The notes beneath the pieces were generated by a model. That model ran no database searches. It saw nothing but the letters and a program-made list of their open reading frames with translations, and was not told where the DNA came from. The position numbers and the translations under genes are program-made. A stretch of DNA of 64,000 nucleotides from Kluyvera sp046569695 (GTDB taxonomy: Bacteria; Pseudomonadota; Gammaproteobacteria; Enterobacterales; Enterobacteriaceae). Below are positions 1-8,548 of the stretch, piece after piece; position 1 is the first letter of the stretch, and every line of letters begins with the position of its first letter. The DNA lies in NCBI RefSeq assembly GCF_046569695.1, contig NZ_JBKHUI010000013.1:92623-156622 (forward strand). The letters are read 5' to 3'.

Positions 1-174
1 GTGCAGCCCGGCATCGAGAAGGGTCACGGCGTCGTTAAAGCGGACCACGCCGCTACAGGCTTTCCGCCGATACTGCGGGGCGCGGCGCGACCGCGTACAG
101 GCCAGACAATAGCAGCCCCAGGCGGGCACGCCCTGCGCGCCGCCGGTACCGCTGAGGGTGAGGCTCAAACTCAT
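1..174 (-). CDS. phnP: PhnP, cyclic ribose phosphate phosphodiesterase (5' part only)
   Basis: Only the first 58 codons lie in the window; the gene runs off the left edge. The visible N-terminus has the start of a metallo-beta-lactamase fold (LSGTGGAQGVPAWG, then a Cys-rich CYCLACTRS stretch) and reads closely like E. coli PhnP, a phosphodiesterase that opens the cyclic ribose phosphate left by C-P lyase. The ATG at 174 is preceded by a GAGGA ribosome site and lies 9 nt after the phnO stop, so it is the last visible gene of the phn operon. The HxHxDH metal motif would lie beyond the edge and cannot be checked. Confidence 0.9.
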   Translation of the reverse strand, partial: MSLSLTLSGTGGAQGVPAWGCYCLACTRSRRAPQYRRKACSGVVRFNDAVTLLDAGLH

Positions 175-183
175 ACAGCATCC

Positions 184-618
184 TCATAACGCTTTGGTGA
201 AACGAACGTGGCTCGGGGCATAGCCTTCACGCTGATAAAAACGGTGGGCGTCGAGACGTTTGACGCTGGTGGACAGCTCGGTCATCTCCGCACCCGCCTC
301 GCGTGCGGTCTCTTCCGCCCACGCCAGCAGCTGGCTGCCAATGCCGGTGCCGCGCACCTGCGGCATCACCACCAGCTCTTGAATCTCGCCAATCCAGTTG
401 GCGTGATGCAGGTGGAACTGCAAATGCAAACTCACCATGCCCACCACCTCGTCGTCGAGCACGGCCAGCTGATAGTGCAGATTTCTATCCTGAAGATTGG
501 CGGCGAAGCCGGTGTAAAAGGCGTCTCTGTCGTATTCGGCCTGTTTCAGCTCGCACATCAGCGCGTAGACGTCCTCGATATCCTCGAAGGTGGCATGGCG
601 CAGTTCACAGACAAGCAT
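184..618 (-). CDS. phnO: PhnO, aminoalkylphosphonate N-acetyltransferase
   Basis: A 144-aa GNAT-fold acetyltransferase. The acetyl-CoA loop is seen in VMPQVRGTGIGSQLL (about residues 84-98). PhnO of E. coli acetylates aminoalkylphosphonates so that C-P lyase can use them. It overlaps phnN by 14 nt, indicating translational coupling in the phn operon. Length and flanking genes match the E. coli family member. Confidence 0.93.
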   Translation of the reverse strand: MLVCELRHATFEDIEDVYALMCELKQAEYDRDAFYTGFAANLQDRNLHYQLAVLDDEVVGMVSLHLQFHLHHANWIGEIQELVVMPQVRGTGIGSQLLAWAEETAREAGAEMTELSTSVKRLDAHRFYQREGYAPSHVRFTKAL

Positions 619-1162
619 AGCGTGACTCCTTTCTCCCCATCAGTGTGAGGAGGGTCTCTACCGACTGTAGCAGACTGCCGTCATTGTTGAGCGTATGGCA
701 TTCCGATGGCGTATAGCGCGCGGCGCGTTCCAGCCGGGCGGCAATCTCCACGCCGTTCTCCCGCCCGCGGGCATGTAGCCGCTGGCGGAGGATCTCCGGT
801 GAAACTTGCAAACAGACTGGCAGCAGCGCCTCAGTATAGCGGGCTTTCGCCTGGGCGAGATGGGCGCGCGAACCGTTGACCACCACGTCAAACCCGGCGT
901 GCAGCCAGAGGTCAATCTCCACGCCCACGCCGTAGTACAGGCCGTTGGCGTGCCAGCTTAGCGCCAGCAGATTATGCCCGGCGCGGGTGAAAAACTCCTG
1001 TTCGCTCAGCGCGATATGGTTTTCACACCCGGCGCTCGCCGGGCGGGTGATATAGCGATGCGCGACTAACAGTTGGGAAAGCTCCTGCTGGCGAAGTACT
1101 TCCAGCAGGCTGTCCTTCCCGGAGCCAGACGGCCCCATTAACCAGACCAGTTTTCCCTTCAT
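605..1162 (-). CDS. phnN: PhnN, ribose 1,5-bisphosphate phosphokinase
   Basis: A 185-aa P-loop kinase related to guanylate kinase. Walker A is GPSGSGKDS at residues 10-18. The known reaction is ATP-dependent conversion of ribose 1,5-bisphosphate to PRPP, which returns the ribose used by C-P lyase to nucleotide synthesis. The start overlaps the phnM stop by one base and the end overlaps phnO by 14 nt. Confidence 0.94.
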   Translation of the reverse strand: MKGKLVWLMGPSGSGKDSLLEVLRQQELSQLLVAHRYITRPASAGCENHIALSEQEFFTRAGHNLLALSWHANGLYYGVGVEIDLWLHAGFDVVVNGSRAHLAQAKARYTEALLPVCLQVSPEILRQRLHARGRENGVEIAARLERAARYTPSECHTLNNDGSLLQSVETLLTLMGRKESRYACL

Positions 1163-2298
1163 CAGAACACCCTTTTTCCCTGACGCCAGACGTGGTCGAT
1201 ATGAATATGCTCACCTTTGCGGTGCGCCAGCACCAGGTCGGCCCGTTTGCCTTCGCCAATCACCCCGCGGTCGTGCAGGTTCAGCGATCGCGCCGGGTTG
1301 CGGGTCACCAGATGGATCGCCTGCGGCAGGGTGAAGGCGTTGTTATCGTCCTCGGCGACGCGAAACGCCGCGTCCAGCAGGCTCGCCGGATAGTAGTCCG
1401 AGGAGAGAATATCCAGCAGCCCTAGCGCCGCTAACTTGTGCGCCGCGACGTTGCCGGAGTGCGAGCCGCCGCGCACAATGTTCGGTGCGCCCATCAGCAC
1501 GTTCATGCCGTGACGACGCGAGGATTCTGCCGCTTCAAAGGTGGTGGGGAACTCGGCGATCACGCTGCCCAACTGGTGCGATTCGACCACGTGCTCATGG
1601 GTGGCATCGTCGTGGCTCGCCAGCGCGATGTTACGATCCCGGCACATCCCGGCAATCGCCGCACGGTTCGGCTGTGACCAGCGGGCGGCCAGTGCCAGCT
1701 GTTCTTCTTCGTACTGACGCATCTGCTCATCGGTCAGTGAATATTTGCCCTGGTAGTATTCGCGGTACTTCTCGCGGTTGGCGAACTGTCGCTGGCCCGG
1801 CGAGTGGTCCATCAGGGAGACCAGCGATACCGGCTCGCGGCCCACCAGTTTTTCAAACAGCGGCAGGGTGGTGTGATGCGGCAGTTCGCAGCGCAGGTGC
1901 AGGCGGTGCTCGGCGCGGTTTACGCCGCGTTTTTGCGTCTCCTCAACGGCGTTGATCATCTTCTCAAGGTTTTCCAGACGGTCGCCGCCGTCGCGCACAT
2001 CGCCAATCGCCACCGCGTCCAGCACGGTGGTGATACCGCTAGCGACCATCAGCGCGTCGTGGCTGCTCATCGCCGAGTGGGCGGGCCAGTCAACCTTCGG
2101 GCGTGGAGTGAAGAATTTATCCAGATTATCGGTATGCAGCTCAATCAGCCCTGGCAGCAGCCAGCCGCCTTCGCCGTCCATCGCTTCCGGCAGGCGGCTC
2201 TGGCTTTCGGCAAAGGCGCGAATTTCGCCGTCCTGTACCTCAAGGGAACCGTGAACCACGTCGTTCTCAAGAACCAGCTTTACGTTATTGATAATCAT
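1162..2298 (-). CDS. phnM: PhnM, ribose 1-methylphosphonate 5-triphosphate diphosphatase
   Basis: A 378-aa amidohydrolase-superfamily protein. Likely metal-site residues are visible in GLIELHTDN near residue 55 and in ALASHDDATHEH in the second half. In the C-P lyase pathway PhnM removes pyrophosphate from the 5'-triphosphate ribosyl phosphonate made by PhnGHIL. The start overlaps the phnL stop as ATGA. Length and sequence agree with the E. coli protein. Confidence 0.95.
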   Translation of the reverse strand: MIINNVKLVLENDVVHGSLEVQDGEIRAFAESQSRLPEAMDGEGGWLLPGLIELHTDNLDKFFTPRPKVDWPAHSAMSSHDALMVASGITTVLDAVAIGDVRDGGDRLENLEKMINAVEETQKRGVNRAEHRLHLRCELPHHTTLPLFEKLVGREPVSLVSLMDHSPGQRQFANREKYREYYQGKYSLTDEQMRQYEEEQLALAARWSQPNRAAIAGMCRDRNIALASHDDATHEHVVESHQLGSVIAEFPTTFEAAESSRRHGMNVLMGAPNIVRGGSHSGNVAAHKLAALGLLDILSSDYYPASLLDAAFRVAEDDNNAFTLPQAIHLVTRNPARSLNLHDRGVIGEGKRADLVLAHRKGEHIHIDHVWRQGKRVF

Positions 2299-2981
2299 GC
2301 AGGTGTACCCATTGGGTGGAGGCGGTCGGCGACCTGGTTGCGGACGGCTTCGTCATGGAAAATGCCGACGATAGCTGCGCCGCGAGCTTTGGCTTCGGTA
2401 ATCAGGCTGACCACGGCAGCGCTGTTTTTGGCGTCCAGCGAGGCGGTGGGTTCGTCGAGCAGCAAAATCGGGTAGTCGACGATAAAGCCACGGGCGATGT
2501 TGACGCGCTGCTGCTCGCCGCCGGAGAAAGTCGACGGCGCAAGGTGCCACAGGCGCTCCGGCACGTTCAGGCGGGTTAGCAACTGGGCGGCTTTTGCGGC
2601 GCAGGCTTCACGGGGTACGCCGATGTTGAGCAGCGGCTGCATCACCACTTCCAGCGTGGAAATGCGCGGGATCACCCGCAGAAACTGGCTCACCCAGCCG
2701 ACGGTGGTTTTGCGCACTTCCACCACTTTGCGCGCCGGGGCGCTGACCAGGTCGACCCATTCGTCGCCGTGTTTAATATGGATATGGCCTTCGTCCGGCA
2801 GGTAGTTGGCGTACAGCGAGCGCAGCAGGGTCGATTTACCGCTGCCAGAGTGGCCGTGCAGCACCACGCACTCCCCGGCGTTGACGGTGAGCGAGGCTTC
2901 GCGCAGCACCGGAAGCTGAACACCGTTTTGCTGGTGCAGAACAAAGGTTTTACTGACGTTTTCGACGCGGATCGCGTTCAT
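2295..2981 (-). CDS. phnL: PhnL, ABC-type ATPase of the C-P lyase pathway
   Basis: An ABC ATPase without membrane segments: Walker A GHSGSGKST, signature FSGGEQQR, Walker B ILLLDEPTA. Despite its fold, PhnL acts with PhnG, PhnH and PhnI in making the ribose 1-phosphonate triphosphate and is not a transporter subunit. I use the ATG at 2981 (MNAIRVENVSK, 228 aa) because GAGG lies 7 nt upstream and it matches the E. coli start; an ATG six codons earlier has no such site. A 228-bp non-coding stretch full of palindromic repeats separates it from phnK. Confidence 0.94.
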   Translation of the reverse strand: MNAIRVENVSKTFVLHQQNGVQLPVLREASLTVNAGECVVLHGHSGSGKSTLLRSLYANYLPDEGHIHIKHGDEWVDLVSAPARKVVEVRKTTVGWVSQFLRVIPRISTLEVVMQPLLNIGVPREACAAKAAQLLTRLNVPERLWHLAPSTFSGGEQQRVNIARGFIVDYPILLLDEPTASLDAKNSAAVVSLITEAKARGAAIVGIFHDEAVRNQVADRLHPMGTPA

Positions 2982-3011
2982 TTTTTGCCTCTTTAACATT
3001 TGTGCGTTCGA

Positions 3012-3045
3012 TTGCCTGATGGTGCTTCGCTTATCAGGCCTACAA
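3012..3045. repeat. REP element between phnK and phnL
   Basis: Palindromic REP-type unit: GCCTGATGG, a short loop, then CTTATCAGGCCTAC. The same unit recurs elsewhere in the window between genes. Confidence 0.8.
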
Positions 3046-3088
3046 GCGTTTTAGAATGCTGACAAACTTAAAAAAGAGCACGGACGGT

Positions 3089-3190
3089 CCCCTCGCCCCT
3101 TTGGGGAGAGGGTTAGGGTGAGGGGGATTCGCTGTTTTATCCGTGCGTTATTACCCTCACCCCGGCCCTCTCCCTGAAAGGGAGAGGGAG
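3089..3190. repeat. Inverted pair of CCCTCACCC-type palindromic repeats
   Basis: Two arms, roughly 3089-3127 and 3153-3190, each a GC-rich hairpin built on CCCTC(A/G)CCC and GGGAGAGGG, in opposite orientation. Related copies occur at 8453-8544, 11626-11715 and inside dsbD (59299-59341). Here the pair sits inside the phn operon between phnK and phnL, where it could affect mRNA stability or partial termination (inference). Confidence 0.75.
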
Positions 3191-3209
3191 AAAACCCGCC
3201 GCGCGAGGG

Positions 3210-3968
3210 TTAGTTCTGCAACACCGACGACACCAGCAGCTGGGTATACGGATGATGCGGATCGTCGAGCACCCGGTCGGTCAGCCCACTTTCCACCACC
3301 TGACCCTGCTTCATCACCAGCAGACGGTCGGCGAGCAGGCGTGCGACGCCCAAATCATGGGTGACAATCACCACCGCCAGGTTCAGCTCCACCACCAGGC
3401 CGCGCAGCAGGTCGAGCAGGCGCGCCTGCACCGACACGTCCAGCCCGCCGGTAGGCTCATCCATAAACACCAGCTTCGGGTGGGTGACGAGGTTGCGGGC
3501 AATCTGCAGGCGCTGCTGCATCCCGCCGGAGAAGGTGGTCGGCAGGTCATCGATGCGCGACGCCGGGATCTCCACTTCCTCCAGCCAGCGCTGGGCGGTG
3601 GCGCGGATATCGCCATAGTGGCGCGCGCCGGTAGCCATCAGCCGCTCGCCGATATTGCCGCCCGCCGATACCTGACGACGCAGGCCGTCCATCGGATGCT
3701 GATGCACCACGCCCCACTCGGTGCGCAGCAGGCGGCGGCGGTCGGCCTCGGTCATCGCGTACAGCGAACGATCCTCGTAGCGAATGTCCCCTGCCTGCGG
3801 CGTCAGACGCGCTGAAATGGATTTCAGCAGCGTGGTTTTACCGGAACCGGATTCGCCGACGATGCCCAGCACTTCGCCCGGCCACAGGTCAAAGGAGACG
3901 TTGCTGAAGCCCTTGCCCGGCGCATAGAGATGGGTCAGGCGGTCAACGGAGAGTAATGGTTGCGTCAT
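3210..3968 (-). CDS. phnK: PhnK, ABC ATPase subunit of C-P lyase complex
   Basis: A 252-aa ABC ATPase: Walker A GESGSGKTT, signature FSGGMQQRLQIAR, Walker B LVFMDEPTGG. In E. coli PhnK docks on the PhnGHIJ core beside PhnJ. The start overlaps the phnJ stop as ATGA, consistent with tight coupling. It resembles the oligopeptide-transporter ATPase branch but has no membrane partner here. Confidence 0.95.
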   Translation of the reverse strand: MTQPLLSVDRLTHLYAPGKGFSNVSFDLWPGEVLGIVGESGSGKTTLLKSISARLTPQAGDIRYEDRSLYAMTEADRRRLLRTEWGVVHQHPMDGLRRQVSAGGNIGERLMATGARHYGDIRATAQRWLEEVEIPASRIDDLPTTFSGGMQQRLQIARNLVTHPKLVFMDEPTGGLDVSVQARLLDLLRGLVVELNLAVVIVTHDLGVARLLADRLLVMKQGQVVESGLTDRVLDDPHHPYTQLLVSSVLQN

Positions 3969-4810
3969 GCGTTTTTCGCCTCGCTCTGTTGGCGGCAGAA
4001 ATCGGTATCGGAGCAGACAAACATCCGTTTGCCGCTGTCATCGAGCACCACTTCATCGAGATAGCTGTGCTGCGAACCGCAGATGGCGCACGGCTCATCC
4101 CAGCTCTGGATGGTGAACGGATGGTCGTCAAAATCGAGGCTCTCAACGCGGGTAAACGGCGGCACGGCGTAGATGCGTTTCTCGCGCCCGGCGCCGAACA
4201 GCTGCAACGCGGGCATCATGTCCATTTTCGGGTTATCGAATTTCGGGATCGGCGATGGGTCCATCACGTAGCGGCCGTTCACCTTCACCGGGTAGGCGTA
4301 GGTGGTGGCGATATGGCCGAAGCGGGCGATATCCTCATACAGCTTCACCTGCATCACGCCGTACTCTTCCAGCGCATGCATGGTGCGGGTTTCGGTTTCG
4401 CGCGGTTCGATAAAGCGCAGCGGCTCGGGGATCGGCACCTGGAAGATCAGGATCTGATCCTCAACCAGCGGCGTTTCCGGGATCCGGTGACGGGTCTGGA
4501 TCAAGGTGGCGTCCTCGGTGCGTTCGGTGGTGTTCACCCCGGTCACGCGCTGGAAGAACTGACGAATCGACACGGCGTTGGTGGTGTCGTCCGCACCCTG
4601 GTCAATCACCTTCAGCACGTCCGCTTCGCCAATTACGCTGGCGGTAAGCTGAATGCCACCGGTACCCCAGCCGTAGGGCATCGGCATTTCACGGCCGCCG
4701 AACGGCACCTGATAGCCGGGGATTGCCACCGCTTTGAGGATGGCGCGACGAATCATGCGCTTGGTCTGTTCATCGAGGTAAGCGAAGTTATAGCCGCTGA
4801 GATTAGCCAT
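3965..4810 (-). CDS. phnJ: PhnJ, carbon-phosphorus lyase (radical SAM)
   Basis: The 281-aa catalytic subunit that breaks the carbon-phosphorus bond by radical SAM chemistry. The four Cys residues conserved near the C-terminus of E. coli PhnJ are present at 241, 244, 266 and 272 (CAICG and VCSDTDFC). These include the iron-sulfur ligands and the proposed thiyl Cys. The gene overlaps phnI by 8 nt and phnK by 4 nt. No lesion is visible, so the enzyme should be functional. Confidence 0.96.
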   Translation of the reverse strand: MANLSGYNFAYLDEQTKRMIRRAILKAVAIPGYQVPFGGREMPMPYGWGTGGIQLTASVIGEADVLKVIDQGADDTTNAVSIRQFFQRVTGVNTTERTEDATLIQTRHRIPETPLVEDQILIFQVPIPEPLRFIEPRETETRTMHALEEYGVMQVKLYEDIARFGHIATTYAYPVKVNGRYVMDPSPIPKFDNPKMDMMPALQLFGAGREKRIYAVPPFTRVESLDFDDHPFTIQSWDEPCAICGSQHSYLDEVVLDDSGKRMFVCSDTDFCRQQSEAKNA

Positions 4811-5867
4811 TTTTCTGCTCCCGTTGCAGGCGTTTCAACAGTTCCAGTTCGGCCTGGAAATCGACGTAGTGGGGGAGTTTCAGGTGTGAGACGAAACCGG
4901 CGGCTTCAACGTTATCGGCGTGGGCAAGGACAAACTCTTCGTCCTGCGCCGGGCCTGCGGCGTGCTCGTCATACTCCGGGGCCTGCAACGCGCGGTCGAC
5001 CAGCGCCATCGCCATCGCCTTGCGCTCGCCCATGCCGAACACCAGGCCGTAGCCGCGGGTGAAGTGCGGCGGTTCGTCCGTCGGGTCAACGAAGCCGTTA
5101 ACCATTTCGCATTCGGTCATCAGCAGTTCGCCGACGTTCACCGCAAAACCCAGCTCTTCGGGCACAATTTCCACATCAATATGGCCGCTGCGAATTTCGC
5201 CGGCGAACGGGTGGTTGCGCCCGTAGCCGCGCTGGGTGGAGTAGGCCAGCGCCAGCAGGTAGCCTTCGTCGCCGCGCATCAGCTGCTGTAAGCGCGAGGA
5301 GCGTGAGCAGGGGTAGACCGGCGGCGTGCGGGTGATGTCATCCGGCGTCGCGCCGTTATCCTCTTCCGCTTTCGCCAGCCCCTGTTTCGCCAGCAGGCTA
5401 AAGACGTGTGGGGCGGCAGACTGCTCGCCGTCGTCGGTTTTCAGGGTCGGTGCTTCGCCGTTCGCCAGCAGCGTAAAGTCCAGCAGACGGTGGGTGTAGT
5501 CGTAGGTCGGGCCAAGCAGCTGGCCGCCGGGCACGTCTTTATAGACGGCAGAGATGCGGCGCTCCAGGCGCATGCGGCTGGTCTCCAGCGGCTCGCTCAC
5601 CGCCAGCTTCGCCAGCGTGGTACGGTAGGCGCGCAGCAGGAAAATCGCTTCAACGTTATCGCCGCTTGCCTGCTTCAGCGCCAGCGCGGCCAGTTCGCGG
5701 TCGGCGATGCCGCCTTCGGTCATCACCCGGTCCACCGCCAGGTTAAGCTGCTGTTCAATCTGGGCGACGCTGAGTTCCGGCAGCGCGGTGTCGCCCCGAC
5801 GTCGATGTTCCTGTAGCGCATGGGCGGCGGCTATCGCCTTCTCGCCCCCTTTGACGGCAACGTACAT
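4803..5867 (-). CDS. phnI: PhnI, C-P lyase core subunit
   Basis: The 354-aa core subunit. With PhnG, PhnH and PhnL it exchanges the adenine of ATP for the phosphonate, giving ribosyl 1-phosphonate 5-triphosphate; alone, the E. coli protein shows nucleosidase activity. It overlaps phnJ by 8 nt and follows phnH after one base. Full-length and collinear with the E. coli protein as far as I can judge by eye. Confidence 0.95.
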   Translation of the reverse strand: MYVAVKGGEKAIAAAHALQEHRRRGDTALPELSVAQIEQQLNLAVDRVMTEGGIADRELAALALKQASGDNVEAIFLLRAYRTTLAKLAVSEPLETSRMRLERRISAVYKDVPGGQLLGPTYDYTHRLLDFTLLANGEAPTLKTDDGEQSAAPHVFSLLAKQGLAKAEEDNGATPDDITRTPPVYPCSRSSRLQQLMRGDEGYLLALAYSTQRGYGRNHPFAGEIRSGHIDVEIVPEELGFAVNVGELLMTECEMVNGFVDPTDEPPHFTRGYGLVFGMGERKAMAMALVDRALQAPEYDEHAAGPAQDEEFVLAHADNVEAAGFVSHLKLPHYVDFQAELELLKRLQREQKNG

Positions 5868-5868
5868 A

Positions 5869-6453
5869 TCAGCAAACCTCGACGTGAGTGGTGCGGGGAA
5901 TGGCCAGCAGACGCTCGCCGCAGGTGAGGATCAGATCCACGCCAAGCGGGAACGGGTGCGGGCGTTCGGTCAGTTCATGCAGAATGCAGTTCGGCAGCTG
6001 TGGGGCGATCATCCGTTCTTCGGCAATGCCTGCGCCGGTCAGGCGCAGCATGCGGCCGCCGCTGAGGCTTGAGACCTGCACAATCAGCGTGGCGCTGGTT
6101 TCTGGCGCCACGGCGCTGCCTTCGCACAGGGCGTTCAGCTGTTCGCTGCTGATGGTGTCGCTTGAGACGGCAAAAGTTGCCTGCTGCGGCTGCTCAACCA
6201 GCGGCGCGTTGGTGTGAAAACGCAGGCTCTGGCTGACAATATCGTTATGCAGCGCGTTAGATAGCCACACCGGGGTGTCGTTGTCGGCAAGGGTCAGCAG
6301 CACGCTGGTGGTGGCAACGTTCAGCGGCTGCCAGCCGTGCTTGAGCTGATGCAGCGCGACGATAACGCCCGGCTCGCTCATGGCTTTTAACAGGCGACGA
6401 AAGCTGTGCTGGGCATCCTGCACGGGAAGGGAAAAAGCGGTTTCCAGGGTCAT
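5869..6453 (-). CDS. phnH: PhnH, C-P lyase core subunit
   Basis: A 194-aa subunit of the PhnG2H2I2J2 core complex, structurally a vestigial PLP-transferase fold in E. coli. Its own catalytic role is not defined. It is coupled to phnG by an ATGA overlap and separated from phnI by one base. Length fits the family. Confidence 0.94.
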   Translation of the reverse strand: MTLETAFSLPVQDAQHSFRRLLKAMSEPGVIVALHQLKHGWQPLNVATTSVLLTLADNDTPVWLSNALHNDIVSQSLRFHTNAPLVEQPQQATFAVSSDTISSEQLNALCEGSAVAPETSATLIVQVSSLSGGRMLRLTGAGIAEERMIAPQLPNCILHELTERPHPFPLGVDLILTCGERLLAIPRTTHVEVC

Positions 6454-6902
6454 GCGTTATCTCCGCGAACCAGAGTAAAGAAGTCGACCCGGCTGGCGTT
6501 GATTTCGGCCTGACGTGCGGCAATGCGCGCGGTACGGTCGGCTTCCAGCGGGGTAATCAGGGTTTCTAGTAAGGTTTGAAAATGGGTCGGCTGCTGCATC
6601 AGCGCATCAATCACCGCGCAGCGCTCGGCGTGCGGTTTATCGCGCCCCAGCACCCAGCTGTAGCCCACGGTGCCGTTGCTCAAGCGGATGGCGGCGCGGG
6701 TCAGCGTGGCATCGCCAGCAAAAAAGCGTTCTCCGGTGCCGCCCATGCGGCCCTGGAGCTGGACCAGGCCAGTTTCCGGGGCGCGGAGCGTCTCGTAGTC
6801 GGCGGTAATGTTCAGGGCGACCATTTTTTCCGCCAGATTGGCGGGGTCGCTGTGGGACAGCACCGACATCCAGTGCTGACGAGTCGCGGTATCGAGGTGC
6901 AT
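6450..6902 (-). CDS. phnG: PhnG, C-P lyase core subunit
   Basis: A 150-aa core subunit of the C-P lyase complex, needed with PhnH, PhnI and PhnL to attach the phosphonate to ribose triphosphate. The ATG at 6902 abuts the phnF stop with no spacing, and the end overlaps phnH, as in the E. coli operon. Confidence 0.94.
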   Translation of the reverse strand: MHLDTATRQHWMSVLSHSDPANLAEKMVALNITADYETLRAPETGLVQLQGRMGGTGERFFAGDATLTRAAIRLSNGTVGYSWVLGRDKPHAERCAVIDALMQQPTHFQTLLETLITPLEADRTARIAARQAEINASRVDFFTLVRGDNA

Positions 6903-7628
6903 TCAGTGCTCCATAATAAATTCGATCATGTCGGCACGAGTCAGGCTGACGGAGTACTCCATCACCTGGTCATCGCCTTCACGATGGTTCAGGGTGCGCA
7001 CGCACAGCAGGGGCGCCATGTTGGGAATTTCTAAGCGCTGGCTCTCTTTGGCCTGCGCCCGGCGCGCGCTGATGCGGGTCTGGCTGCGTTTGAGCGCAAT
7101 GCCGGTTTGCTCGCGCAGGAAATCGTGCAGTGAGCCGCTGCTGAAGCTTTGCAACGTCGGCCAGAGCTGCAGGTCGGGAAAGTAGTGGTCGATAAGGCAC
7201 AGCGCCACGCCGTTGACCCGGCGCAGGGTGCGCAGATGAATAACGTTGTCGCCTTCGGCAATCCCCAGCGCTTCGGCAATATGGCTGGAGGCCGGGCGCA
7301 GCACCGAGAGCAGCTTTTCGCTGGTGGGGTGGCTGCCCTGGTCGAGCAGGTTCTGGCTAAAGCGCGCCTGGGCGTTCAGCGGGTAGTCGAACGGGCGCAT
7401 CAGCACCAGTACGCCAATCCCCTGACGGCGCTGGACCCAGCCTTTCTCCACCAGTTGGTCGATGGCGCGACGTAGGGTGTGACGGTTCACTTCAAAGCGC
7501 GCCGCCAGCTGATGCTCGGCGGGCAGGTAGTCGCCGCAGCGGTAGTTCTGGCGCAGCTCCTGTTCCAGACGAGCCGCAATCTCTTGATAACGCGTCGGAT
7601 AACTGGTCGGATGTGTAGACAAGTGCAT
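6903..7628 (-). CDS. phnF: PhnF, GntR/UTRA-family regulator
   Basis: A 241-aa GntR-type regulator: N-terminal winged helix with LPAEHQLAARFEVNRHTLRRA (written in part), then a UTRA ligand-binding domain. It is encoded inside the phn operon and is presumed to sense a pathway ligand. I choose the ATG at 7628 (MHLSTHPTS), which matches E. coli and has GAGG 11 nt upstream. A TTG three codons earlier lies too close to that site. Confidence 0.93.
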   Translation of the reverse strand: MHLSTHPTSYPTRYQEIAARLEQELRQNYRCGDYLPAEHQLAARFEVNRHTLRRAIDQLVEKGWVQRRQGIGVLVLMRPFDYPLNAQARFSQNLLDQGSHPTSEKLLSVLRPASSHIAEALGIAEGDNVIHLRTLRRVNGVALCLIDHYFPDLQLWPTLQSFSSGSLHDFLREQTGIALKRSQTRISARRAQAKESQRLEIPNMAPLLCVRTLNHREGDDQVMEYSVSLTRADMIEFIMEH

Positions 7629-7648
7629 AGCCAACAAGACCTCGCTAA

Positions 7649-8431
7649 TCAGATGAAGTGCTTACGCAAACGCTGAGAGAGGAAATCCAGCAGGCTGACG
7701 GTGATGATGATGAGGACCATCAGCGCACAGGTTTGCTGGAACTGGAAACCGCGAATCGCCTCCCACAGCGTCACGCCGATACCGCCTGCGCCCACCATGC
7801 CGACTACCGTGGCGGAGCGGACGTTGGACTCGAAGCGATAGAGCGAGTAGGAGATTAAGAGCGGCATCACCTGCGGCAGTACGCCGTAGAGGATCTCTTC
7901 GATTTTGTTCGCCCCGGTGGCGCGAATACCTTCAACCGGGCCGGGTTCAATAGCTTCCACCGCTTCGGAAAGCAGCTTGGAGAGCACGCCGGTGGTGTGG
8001 ATAAACAGCGCCAGTACCCCGGCAAATGGCCCTAAGCCGACGGCCACCACGAACAGCATGGCGAAGACCATTTCGTTGATAGCGCGACAGGCGTCCATCA
8101 GGCGACGCATCGGTTGGTAAACCCACCACGGCACCAGGTTTTCGGCGCTCATCAGGCCGCAGGGAATGGAGAGTACAACCGCTAGCGCGGTACCCCAGAC
8201 GGCGATTTGCAGGGTCACGGCCATCTCGCTGAGATAGTCCTGCCACTGGCTAAAGTCCGGTGGGAAGAAGTCGGCGGCGAAGGTCGCCATGTTGCCCGCG
8301 TCTTTGAACAGCGTGACCGGGTTCATTTCCGCCCCTTTCCAGGAGACGACGAGCACCGCCAGCAGGATGGCCCAGCTGATAAGCGAGAACCAGCTGCGCT
8401 TGGGCGGGGGAACGGTGATGGTGTGTTGCAT
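7649..8431 (-). CDS. phnE: PhnE, phosphonate ABC transporter permease (intact)
   Basis: A 260-aa inner-membrane permease of PhnCDE with an N-terminal anchor near residues 17-30 and several later membrane helices. The EAA-type loop is seen around GIRATGANKIEEILYG. In E. coli K-12 this gene carries an 8-bp duplication that breaks the frame; here the frame is continuous, so uptake of phosphonates should work. Confidence 0.94.
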   Translation of the reverse strand: MQHTITVPPPKRSWFSLISWAILLAVLVVSWKGAEMNPVTLFKDAGNMATFAADFFPPDFSQWQDYLSEMAVTLQIAVWGTALAVVLSIPCGLMSAENLVPWWVYQPMRRLMDACRAINEMVFAMLFVVAVGLGPFAGVLALFIHTTGVLSKLLSEAVEAIEPGPVEGIRATGANKIEEILYGVLPQVMPLLISYSLYRFESNVRSATVVGMVGAGGIGVTLWEAIRGFQFQQTCALMVLIIITVSLLDFLSQRLRKHFI

Positions 8432-8452
8432 GGTTGAGCTCCGAGGTTAGTT

Positions 8453-8544
8453 CTCCCTCTCCCTGTGGGAGAGGGCCGGGGTGAGGGCATCAGCGTGCGC
8501 CGTTGCCCCCTCACCCTAACCCTCTCCCCATAGGGGAGAGGGGA
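8453..8544. repeat. Inverted pair of CCCTCACCC-type repeats
   Basis: Two opposed GC-rich hairpin arms (CTCCCTCTCCC...GGGAGAGGG and CCCTCACCCTAACCC...GGGGAGAGGGG) fill the phnE-phnD gap and end just before the phnD stop. Same family as at 3089-3190 and 11626-11715. Confidence 0.75.
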
Positions 8545-8548
8545 TCGA

